The notes under the pieces were generated by a model, which searched no databases, was not told where the DNA came from, and saw nothing but the letters and a program-made list of their open reading frames with translations. A DNA stretch of 10,930 bases from the NCBI GenBank assembly GCA_015222115.1, contig JADFUO010000292.1, positions 1 through 10,930 of the forward strand, written 5' to 3'. A program made the position numbers and the translations under genes. Below are positions 1 to 7,152 of the stretch, piece after piece. The stretch's first letter is position 1. Every line of letters begins with the position of its first letter. Source of the stretch: Bacteroidota bacterium. GTDB taxonomy: Bacteria > Bacteroidota > Bacteroidia > Bacteroidales > JADFUO01.

Positions 1-1
1 A

Positions 2-56
2 CACAGGGTTTCGTTACACTACACCCTGTGCTATCACGTATCAGGGCTTTGCCCCT
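2..56. repeat. REP-like palindromic intergenic repeat
   Basis: Two hairpins lie side by side. CACAGGGT (2-9) pairs perfectly with ACCCTGTG (23-30) across a 13-nt loop. GGGC (44-47) pairs with GCCC (51-54) across TTT. The GC content is much higher than in the flanking AT-rich DNA, and no open frame of note crosses it. Compact GC-rich double hairpins between genes are typical of REP-type repeats that are mobilised by REP-associated tyrosine transposases. No second copy occurs in this window, so the repeat status is an inference. The element may extend left of the window. Confidence 0.5.
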
Positions 57-97
57 AAAATTTTTATCCAGCACATCAAAATAATATTTAGCCAATC

Positions 98-127
98 TTT
101 GTTTTTCAAATATATTTTGTATATTTG
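98..127 (+). promoter_or_regulatory. Bacteroidota-type promoter for nusA-infB
   Basis: TTTG at 98-101 and TATATTTG at 120-127 match the Bacteroidota primary sigma factor pattern (TTTG near -33, TAnnTTTG near -7), with an 18-nt spacer. Transcription would start a few bases after 127 and give a leader of roughly 110 nt before the nusA start codon. The pattern is seen directly; its activity is inferred. Confidence 0.65.
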
Positions 128-158
128 CAGCGGAATTCGGAAATATGATATGATTAAT

Positions 159-183
159 GAGGGGACAAAAGTCCCCTCTTTTT
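159..183 (+). terminator. Terminator-like hairpin in the nusA leader
   Basis: GAGGGGAC (159-166) and GTCCCCTC (171-178) form a perfect 8-bp GC-rich stem with an AAAA loop. TTTTT follows at 179-183. This is a textbook intrinsic terminator shape. It sits downstream of the promoter at 98-127 and 59 nt before the nusA start, so it would act inside the operon's own leader as an attenuator. It could instead end a transcript entering from the left or protect the 5' end of the mRNA. Confidence 0.65.
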
Positions 184-215
184 ATGGAAAACGAATAATT
201 TCATTTAAGAAATAA
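183..215 (+). pseudogene. Possible 3' tail of a deleted rimP
   Basis: The frame from 183 reads Tyr-Gly-Lys-Arg-Ile-Ile-Ser-Phe-Lys-Lys and ends with TAA at 213-215. RimP proteins of this phylum commonly end in a short hydrophobic strand followed by Ser/Thr-Phe and lysines. The 27-nt gap to the nusA start also fits a rimP-nusA junction. rimP normally precedes nusA but no rimP body is present here. The match is only a few residues long and may be chance. Confidence 0.2.
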
Positions 216-242
216 AAACTCATTCTAAAACAATTAAATAAA

Positions 243-1478
243 ATGGAACATATAAACTTAGTTGAAACTTTTTCAGAGTTTAAAGAATTTAAGAACATTG
301 ACCGTGAAACGATGATGCGTATTATTGAGGATGTTTTCAAACACATGCTTGAAAAAAAATACGGAGATGAGGCACAATTTGATATCATTGTAAATATTGA
401 CAAAGGCGATCTGGAAATCTGGAGAAACAGAGAAATTGTTGAAGACGGAGAAGTTGAAGACGAAAACCTTCAAATAGCTTTTCCCGAGGCAATAAAAATT
501 GAACCTGATTTTGAGGTAGGCGAAGAAGTTTCAGAAGAATTGAAATTATCGGATTTTGGCAGACGCGAAATACTTACAATACGTCAAAACCTGATTTCAA
601 AAATACAGGAATATGAAAAAGACAATATTTATAATAAATACAAAGAACGGATCGGCGAAATAATCACAGGTGAAGTTTATCAGGTTTGGAAAAAAGAAAT
701 TCTTATTTTGGATGATGAAAATATTGAATTGATATTGCCCAAATCCGAACAAATACCTTCGGATTTTTACAGAAAAGGTGATACCATACGTGCTGTTGTT
801 TCCAAAGTTGAAATGCGTAACAGTTCACCGGTTATCATTTTATCAAGAACATCACCAATTTTTCTTGAAAGATTATTTGAAGCAGAAGTCCCCGAAGTTT
901 ACGACGGCTTGATAACCATCAAAAGAATTGAAAGAGTACCTGGTGAACGTGCTAAGATTTCTGTTGAATCGTATGACGACAGGATTGATCCTGTTGGAGC
1001 TTGCGTAGGAATGAAAGGCTCGCGTATACATGGCATCGTTCGTGAATTGAAAAATGAAAATATTGATGTGATAAACTTTACCTCAAATGCTACACTATTT
1101 ATTACAAGAGCATTAAGTCCGGCAAAAATCACATCTATTGTTTTGGATGAAGAAAATAAAAAAGCCGAAGTTTATATGAAACCCGATCAGGTTTCATTAG
1201 CTATTGGTAAAGGTGGTTTTAATATTAGATTAGCCGGAAAACTTACAGGTTATGAAATTGATGTTTACAGGGACACTGATATTGATAGCGAGGATGTTGA
1301 TATTCAGGAATTTTCTGATGAAATTGATCAATGGATCATTGACGAATTAAAAACAATAGGTTGTGATACTGCTAAAAGTGTTTTAGAAATCAGCATTGAT
1401 GAATTGGTTAGCCGTACCGACCTTGAAAAAGAAACGATTAATGAGGTTATCAAAATAATTAAAGCCGAATTTGAATAA
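243..1478 (+). CDS. nusA: Transcription termination/antitermination factor NusA
   Basis: This 411-residue cytoplasmic protein binds RNA polymerase and nascent RNA to control pausing, termination and antitermination. Residues 1-125 form the polymerase-binding N-terminal domain. An S1 domain follows at about 137-200. KH1 spans about 230-290, with GMKG at 256-259, and KH2 about 295-345, with GKGG at 322-325. Residues 365-411 form a small helical tail resembling a helix-hairpin-helix segment. The acidic C-terminal repeats of the enterobacterial protein are absent, as usual outside that group. The ATG at 243 gives the family-typical N-terminus, and no strong Shine-Dalgarno is visible. infB follows after 63 nt, so the two are probably co-transcribed from the promoter at 98-127. 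The intrinsic-terminator-like leader suggests possible autoregulation. Identity is very secure. Confidence 0.97.
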   Translation: MEHINLVETFSEFKEFKNIDRETMMRIIEDVFKHMLEKKYGDEAQFDIIVNIDKGDLEIWRNREIVEDGEVEDENLQIAFPEAIKIEPDFEVGEEVSEELKLSDFGRREILTIRQNLISKIQEYEKDNIYNKYKERIGEIITGEVYQVWKKEILILDDENIELILPKSEQIPSDFYRKGDTIRAVVSKVEMRNSSPVIILSRTSPIFLERLFEAEVPEVYDGLITIKRIERVPGERAKISVESYDDRIDPVGACVGMKGSRIHGIVRELKNENIDVINFTSNATLFITRALSPAKITSIVLDEENKKAEVYMKPDQVSLAIGKGGFNIRLAGKLTGYEIDVYRDTDIDSEDVDIQEFSDEIDQWIIDELKTIGCDTAKSVLEISIDELVSRTDLEKETINEVIKIIKAEFE

Positions 1479-1511
1479 AAATATTATTTTTACCGCAATA
1501 TTAAACTTTCA

Positions 1512-1533
1512 ATATCCAGGGTAAACCCTATAT
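1512..1533 (+). promoter_or_regulatory. Small hairpin just before the infB start
   Basis: AGGGT (1518-1522) is complementary to ACCCT (1525-1529), flanked by ATAT on both sides with a 2-nt CC bulge. The structure ends 8 nt before the infB ATG. The 2-nt loop would probably open to a 4-bp stem with a TAAA loop. It could affect ribosome access, but the structure is small and may be incidental. Confidence 0.25.
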
Positions 1534-1541
1534 AATTGAAT

Positions 1542-4433
1542 ATGACAGAAGATAATAAAACAACAAGACTTAGTAAAGCAGCAAGAGAATTTAATGTTGG
1601 CATTTCGACTATTGTTGAATTTCTTACAAAAAAAGGTTATTCTATAGACTCTAAGCCTAACACTAAAATTTCTGTCGAAATATATGAAATTTTAGTACAG
1701 GAATTTCAGTCTGAAAAAGCCGTTAAAGAAAAATCACAAAAGATCGGTCTGGATTATACTTATCATAAAACTATTTCAATTGAAGATAAAGAAAGTTTAC
1801 CCGAAGATATTGAAAAAGAAAAAGAACCAGAAGAATTATTTATTAAAAATATTACTGTTGATTATGAAAGTGAGGTAATAAGTAAAAAACCGGAACCTGT
1901 TGCTGAAGTTGAAATACATCCTGAAATTATTAAAGCAGATAAAAAAGAGGAAGAAAAGGTTGAGGTAGCCGAAAAACAGCAAGTTAAAACAGATGTAGAA
2001 CCAAAAGTTGTCGGTAAAATAGATCTGGATTCAATAACTGCTAAAACAAGACCGGCACGAAAAACTAAAGAAGAAAAAGCAAAAGAAGCAGAAGCAAAAA
2101 AGAAAACAAAAAAGCTTGCAGATAAAAAAGATAAAATTCCCGCAGAAGAAAAAACTGAAATAAAAGTTAAAGAAACTACTGAAGAGCCGGTAAAAGAACC
2201 GGAAATAATACCCGAAACGGAAGAAACACAAGAGATTCAAAAAGCTGTTGAAGAACCCGTGACAGATAAAAACTTCATTCCTACAGAGGTTGCAAAATTA
2301 TCCGGACCCAAAATTTTGGATAAGATAGACCTTCCTAAGCAAAAGAAATTTGAGAAAAAACCTGTTGCTTCTTCAAAAGATGAAAAAGTTCATCTCAAGA
2401 AGAAAAAAAGAAAAAGAATAAAAAAATATACAAAACCTCCTGAACAAAAACCTGATGAAGCAAAAGATACTAAAGCAAGATCAAGATTTAAAGGCAAAAG
2501 GCCATATAAAGAGATCATAAAACCTGAAGTAAATGAAGAAGAAATAAAAAAACAAATAAAAGAAACACTTGCAAGATTAAGTCCTTCAGGTAAATCTAAA
2601 GCGTCTAAATACAGAAAACAAAAACGTGTTGCAGTTAGTCAGAATATTAAGGAAGAATTTAAGAAGGCTGAAGAAGACAAAAGTGTAATTAAGGTTACTG
2701 AATTTGTTACGGCAAATGAATTGGCTAACATGATAAATGTACCGGTAAATGAAATTATTTCAACCTGTATGACCCTTGGTTTGTTTGTTTCAATAAACCA
2801 GCGCTTGGATGCCGAAACTCTTAATCTTGTTGCTGAAGAATTTGGTTATAAAGTTGAATTTGTTAGTGTTGACGTTCAGGAAGCAATACTGGAAAAAGAG
2901 GAAGACAAACCTGAGGATTTGAGTGAACGTACACCGATAGTCACTGTGATGGGGCATGTTGACCACGGCAAAACCCTTTTACTTGATTACATCAGAAAAA
3001 CCAATGTGATTGCAGGTGAAGCAGGAGGTATAACTCAGCACATCGGTGCATATGAAGTTACTCTTGAAAATGGGAAAAAAATTGCATTTCTTGATACACC
3101 CGGACATGAAGCTTTTACAGCAATGCGTGCGAGGGGAGCACAGGTTACCGACATTGCCATTATTGTGATTGCTGCCGATGATAATATTATGCCTCAAACA
3201 AAAGAAGCTATCAATCATGCCCAGGCAGCAGGTGTACCATTAATTTTTGCAATCAATAAAATTGATAAACCTAACGCAAATCCTGAAAATATCAAGGAAG
3301 GACTGTCAAAAATGAATATTTTAGTTGAAGACTGGGGCGGGAAATACCAAAGCCAGGATATTTCAGCAAAAAAAGGAATAAATATTGATGAGTTACTGGA
3401 AAAAGTCTTACTTGAAGCCGAAATGCTTGAATTGAAAGGTAATACCAACAAAAAAGCCACAGGAACTATTATTGAATCTTCTCTTGATAAAGGACGTGGT
3501 TATGTTGCAAAACTTATGGTGCAAAATGGCACTTTACAAATTGGAGATATGGTTTTGGCAGGGTCAACATACGGAAAAGTTAAAGCAATGTATAATGAAA
3601 GGAATATTACTGTAAAAGAAGCCGGTCCATCAACACCGGTTTTAATGCTTGGTTTGAATGCCGCTCCGCAAGCCGGCGATAGTTTTAATGTTATGGTTGA
3701 TGAACGGGAAGTTAAAGCTATTGCTAATAAACGGTTGCAGCTACAACGTGAACAGGGTATAAGAACACAAAAACATATTACACTTGATGAAATAGGCAGA
3801 CGTCTTGTAATTGGTGATTTTAAAGAATTAAATATTATTGTTAAGGGAGACGTGGACGGTTCGGTTGAGGCATTATCCGATTCATTATTAAAATTATCTA
3901 ATGAGGAAGTTCAGGTTAATATAATTCATAGATCAGTGGGTGCAATAACTGAATCTGATGTTCTTCTTGCTTCCGCATCTAATGCAATTATTATTGGATT
4001 CCAGGTGCGACCTACAGTAGGTGCCAGAAAACTCGCCGAAACCGAACAAATTGACATACGCTTATACTCAATCATTTATCAGGCAATTGAAGAACTTAAA
4101 TCAGCCATTGAAGGTATGTTGTCACCCGAAATTGAAGAAAAAATTACTTGTAATATTGAGATCCGTGAAATTTATAAGATTACAAAGGTTGGAACAGTAG
4201 CCGGATGTATGGTCCTTGACGGGAAAGTTACAAGAAATACAAAAGTTCGGGTGATACGCGATGGAATTGTTGTTTATACGGGTGTTCTGGGTTCTTTAAA
4301 AAGATTTAAAGATGATGTAAAAGAAGTACAAACCGGTTATGAATGTGGTTTAAATATTGAAAATTACAATGATATAAAAGCAGGTGACATTATTGAAGGT
4401 TTTGAACAGGTGGAAGTGAAACGGTCGTTGTGA
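1542..4433 (+). CDS. infB: Translation initiation factor IF-2
   Basis: This 963-residue GTPase delivers initiator fMet-tRNA to the 30S subunit and promotes 50S joining. A first IF2_N helical domain sits near residues 10-35. A long Lys/Glu-rich disordered linker spans about 100-370, and a second IF2_N domain about 382-455. The G domain is intact: GHVDHGKT (471-478), GGITQH (495-500), DTPGHEAF (518-525, catalytic His522), NKID (572-575) and SAKKG (608-612). Domain II begins near 636, domain III near 759, and the fMet-tRNA-binding domain IV covers about 870-963. The ATG at 1542 is preferred over the in-frame TTG six bases earlier, because [12 protein letters not shown] matches the usual family start. 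The length suits Bacteroidota, whose IF2 has a long N-terminal extension. The linker makes the plus strand very A-rich at 1900-2550. The gene is second in an operon with nusA. Confidence 0.97.
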   Translation: MTEDNKTTRLSKAAREFNVGISTIVEFLTKKGYSIDSKPNTKISVEIYEILVQEFQSEKAVKEKSQKIGLDYTYHKTISIEDKESLPEDIEKEKEPEELFIKNITVDYESEVISKKPEPVAEVEIHPEIIKADKKEEEKVEVAEKQQVKTDVEPKVVGKIDLDSITAKTRPARKTKEEKAKEAEAKKKTKKLADKKDKIPAEEKTEIKVKETTEEPVKEPEIIPETEETQEIQKAVEEPVTDKNFIPTEVAKLSGPKILDKIDLPKQKKFEKKPVASSKDEKVHLKKKKRKRIKKYTKPPEQKPDEAKDTKARSRFKGKRPYKEIIKPEVNEEEIKKQIKETLARLSPSGKSKASKYRKQKRVAVSQNIKEEFKKAEEDKSVIKVTEFVTANELANMINVPVNEIISTCMTLGLFVSINQRLDAETLNLVAEEFGYKVEFVSVDVQEAILEKEEDKPEDLSERTPIVTVMGHVDHGKTLLLDYIRKTNVIAGEAGGITQHIGAYEVTLENGKKIAFLDTPGHEAFTAMRARGAQVTDIAIIVIAADDNIMPQTKEAINHAQAAGVPLIFAINKIDKPNANPENIKEGLSKMNILVEDWGGKYQSQDISAKKGINIDELLEKVLLEAEMLELKGNTNKKATGTIIESSLDKGRGYVAKLMVQNGTLQIGDMVLAGSTYGKVKAMYNERNITVKEAGPSTPVLMLGLNAAPQAGDSFNVMVDEREVKAIANKRLQLQREQGIRTQKHITLDEIGRRLVIGDFKELNIIVKGDVDGSVEALSDSLLKLSNEEVQVNIIHRSVGAITESDVLLASASNAIIIGFQVRPTVGARKLAETEQIDIRLYSIIYQAIEELKSAIEGMLSPEIEEKITCNIEIREIYKITKVGTVAGCMVLDGKVTRNTKVRVIRDGIVVYTGVLGSLKRFKDDVKEVQTGYECGLNIENYNDIKAGDIIEGFEQVEVKRSL

Positions 4434-4443
4434 TAAAACAGCA

Positions 4444-4557
4444 TCTGTCTTCAGTCCTCAGTCCTCAGTCTTCAGTCTTCAGTCCTCAGTTCCCAGTCTA
4501 TTAGTCGCCTACTGCCCACTACCTACTGTCAAAATGCCGACTGAAGACTGCCGACTG
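4444..4557. repeat. Inverted array of 7-nt repeats
   Basis: The left half (4452-4500) is seven head-to-tail copies of CAGTCNN, one of them CAGTTCC, preceded by a degenerate copy at 4445. The right half (4508-4557) carries the same heptad in the opposite orientation, NNNACTG: CCTACTG, CCCACTA, CCTACTG, a degenerate copy, then CCGACTG, AAGACTG, CCGACTG. A perfect 12-bp inverted pair links 4466-4477 with 4539-4550. A period of 7 excludes a coding repeat. The array begins 10 nt after the infB stop and could fold into a long imperfect hairpin that also ends the infB transcript. Confidence 0.75.
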
Positions 4558-4583
4558 CTTTCACTTAAGCTAATTTGTTTGTA

Positions 4584-4603
4584 GCTATGCTATGCTACGC
4601 TAA
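4584..4603. repeat. 5-nt tandem repeat GCTAN
   Basis: Four consecutive units read GCTAT, GCTAT, GCTAC and GCTAA. Nearby ACTTAAGC (4562-4569) is an imperfect inverse of GCTAAGT (4599-4605). This segment may therefore fold into a loose stem downstream of infB. It is directly visible but short, and its function is unknown. Confidence 0.45.
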
Positions 4604-4619
4604 GTTATTAAATAAAATT

Positions 4620-4857
4620 TCAATCTCCCGAATAAATTACTTTTTGTGCCTGCCTTATATTACCTTGTTGAAATAATACAGTATAAATACCTTTAGGGAT
4701 ATACGGGCTATTTCCATTGCCGGGTTCCTAATATAATGTATGCCAGCCTTTTTTATTATCAGTAATATCAAAATGTTTAATTTCTTGCCCGTGAAAATTG
4801 TATATTTAAAAAAAACGGAATTGATAAAAAGACGACAAAAATTGTAATTTTTTTCAT
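4620..4857 (-). pseudogene. Decayed T9SS cargo gene: signal peptide start next to C-terminal sorting domain
   Basis: On the minus strand the frame from 4805 to the TGA at 4622-4620 reads as the C-terminal sorting domain (type A) of a type IX secretion cargo. It has IYNFHGQEIK, then GWHTLY, then EPGNGNSPYIPKGIYTVLF, ending in VIYSGD. A TAG stop (4730-4728) lies exactly where the family usually has Trp (WxG-like segment), consistent with TGG to TAG. In another frame, ATG at 4857 starts MKKITIFVVFLSIPFFLNIQ, a good lipophilic signal peptide that runs into the domain and stops at 4779-4777. The whole passenger between the two is missing. The parsimonious reading is an internal deletion with frameshift plus a nonsense mutation. 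The domain is persuasive; joining the signal peptide to it is an inference. Confidence 0.65.
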
Positions 4858-4868
4858 GGTTTGTAAAA

Positions 4869-5021
4869 TTAAAAGTCAATGCCTAAACCAATGTTAATCC
4901 AAAACTTATTTGAATCGGAATTGTTTTATAATTATTTAGATTTTTCTGTTAATTGATAAAGATATTCTATTCTCAGTTTTAACCTTTAACCCCCAGAGGT
5001 GTTTAATTCTATTATTTCACC
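4869..5021 (-). pseudogene. Remnant of an outer-membrane beta-barrel-like protein C-terminus
   Basis: One minus-strand frame, read from 5021 down, gives GEIIELNTSGG, TAA (4988-4986), RLKLRIEYLYQLTEKSK, TAA (4934-4932), Leu, TAA (4928-4926), NNSDSNKFWINIGLGIDF and a final TAA (4871-4869). The alternating hydrophobic strand RLKLRIEYLYQL, a polar loop, and a last strand ending in aromatic Phe are typical of a Bacteroidota outer-membrane barrel C-terminus. Three in-frame stops show that it is not translated as one protein. It ends 11 nt upstream of the signal-peptide ATG at 4857, so the two remnants may have been adjacent genes. The family is not identified, and a chance resemblance is possible because the segment is short. 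Confidence 0.45.
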
Positions 5022-5040
5022 TTATACTAATATTTTTTTA

Positions 5041-5070
5041 GACGCTGATTAACACTGATTTAAACTGATA
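5041..5070. repeat. 10-nt phased CTGAT repeat
   Basis: Three consecutive decamers, GACGCTGATT, AACACTGATT and TAAACTGATA, place CTGAT at exactly 10-nt spacing (5045, 5055, 5065). It lies 38 nt beyond the purA stop. It looks like an intergenic low-complexity repeat, and its function is unknown. Confidence 0.55.
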
Positions 5071-5107
5071 AAATTATCTCATTCTTAAACATTTAACAAT
5101 TCCTGCT

Positions 5108-6421
<1,314 letters not shown>

Positions 6422-6484
6422 TTATTTGTTAATAGATTGCATGCTTTGGTAACATATATGCGCGGACCCATTTTCAATATTCCA

Positions 6485-6946
6485 TTATTCCTTTTTTAAA
6501 ATGTCATCTTTTGATTTTCCGTAAAAAGCCAAAGAATGATGACTAATCTCAACATTAAATAATTTCTCAACCGAAGCCTGAATTTCCTGTATTCTAGGGT
6601 CGCAAAATTCCATGATTATTCCATTGCTTATGTCAATAAAATGATCGTGCTGTTTAAACCTGAACGAGCGTTCAAATTGGGCACAATTGTTACCAAATTG
6701 ATGCTTGATAACCAAATTGCAATTAAGCAATAACTCAACTGTGTTGTATAATGTAGCCCTGCTTACCCTGTATTTGTTATTTTTCATCCTGATATACAAT
6801 GTTTCAATGTCAAAATGCCCATCAGTGTTATAAATCTCTTTTAAAATCGTATATCTTTCCGGAGTTTTCCTGTGACCTCTTTTTTCTAAATATTCAGTAA
6901 ATATTTTTTTAGCAGCATCTATGGTCTCATTGTTTGCACCTTTCAT
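6485..6946 (-). CDS. Fur-family transcriptional regulator lacking the CxxC zinc motif
   Basis: This 153-residue protein should be a dimeric metal-responsive DNA-binding repressor. The N-terminal winged helix covers about 15-95, with the Fur signature [12 protein letters not shown] (24-35), GHFDIETL (43-50) and the recognition helix [13 protein letters not shown] (61-73). The C-terminal dimerisation and metal domain contains HDH (100-102), MEFCDPRIQ (112-120) and HHSL (136-139). Candidate ligands His44, Glu92, His100, His102, Glu113 and His136/137 remain. The structural zinc motif CxxC, expected at 105 and 108, is replaced by Asp and Asn, and no C-terminal Cys pair is present. Iron, manganese, zinc or peroxide sensing cannot be told apart from sequence. 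A perfect 19-bp palindrome 48 nt upstream may be its own operator. It sits between the RelA/SpoT gene and purA, all on the minus strand. Confidence 0.9.
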   Translation of the reverse strand: MKGANNETIDAAKKIFTEYLEKRGHRKTPERYTILKEIYNTDGHFDIETLYIRMKNNKYRVSRATLYNTVELLLNCNLVIKHQFGNNCAQFERSFRFKQHDHFIDISNGIIMEFCDPRIQEIQASVEKLFNVEISHHSLAFYGKSKDDILKKE

Positions 6947-6993
6947 CTTGATAAAATATTAGTTTTCTTATTATTTATTATTTCAGCATAAAG

Positions 6994-7012
6994 ATAAAGA
7001 AAATTTCTTTAT
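6994..7012. promoter_or_regulatory. 19-bp perfect palindrome, candidate Fur-family operator
   Basis: ATAAAGAAA-A-TTTCTTTAT is a perfect inverted repeat of two 9-nt arms around one base. This is the same 9-1-9 geometry as the classical Fur box, though the sequence differs. It lies 47-66 nt upstream of the Fur-family start. On the minus strand it overlaps TATCTTTA (6996-6989), one base off the TAnnTTTG promoter element, so bound protein would block transcription. No convincing -33 element was seen. The AT-rich surroundings raise the chance of a coincidental palindrome. Confidence 0.45.
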
Positions 7013-7024
7013 TATTATTTGGTA

Positions 7025-7057
7025 TAAATAAAAATAATTAATAAATATTTTTATTTA
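7025..7057. repeat. 12-bp perfect AT-only inverted repeat
   Basis: TAAATAAAAATA (7025-7036) and TATTTTTATTTA (7046-7057) are exact inverses across a 9-nt centre. It sits midway in the 206-nt gap between the RelA/SpoT stop and the Fur-family start. The stem has only A-T pairs, so it is a weak RNA hairpin. It could be a second protein site, a weak terminator, or base-composition noise. Confidence 0.35.
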
Positions 7058-7152
7058 AAAAGCTCAGTATATTAATAATCAGGGGTTTGATATGTTGATA
7101 ATAATTTAATATCTCACTAAAACAACCAATTTTGATATATAACGATCGAATA

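Noticed and set aside
182..473. Minus-strand open frames overlapping the start of nusA
   Set aside because: They are antisense to the well-conserved NusA N-terminal domain, with no family resemblance or start signals.
1536..1541. In-frame TTG start for infB two codons before the ATG
   Set aside because: The ATG at 1542 gives the usual IF2 N-terminus, and no ribosome binding site favours the TTG.
2031..2240. Minus-strand Phe/Cys-rich open frame
   Set aside because: It is the antisense shadow of the Lys/Glu-rich IF2 linker, whose A-rich plus strand yields Phe codons on the opposite strand.
4444..4557. CRISPR array
   Set aside because: The repeat unit is 7 nt with 2 variable bases and no spacers, and its orientation flips. 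No cas genes are nearby.
4655..4879. Minus-strand 74-codon open frame
   Set aside because: It is the wrong frame across the signal-peptide and T9SS-domain remnants. The recognisable protein lies in the other two frames.
4885..4945. Alternative reading of the barrel remnant as QKNLNNYKTIPIQISFGLTLV ending at TAG (4885-4883)
   Set aside because: This frame is protein-like but short. The other frame continues across 150 nt with consistent strands, so it was preferred. The ambiguity is real and lowers confidence in the remnant.
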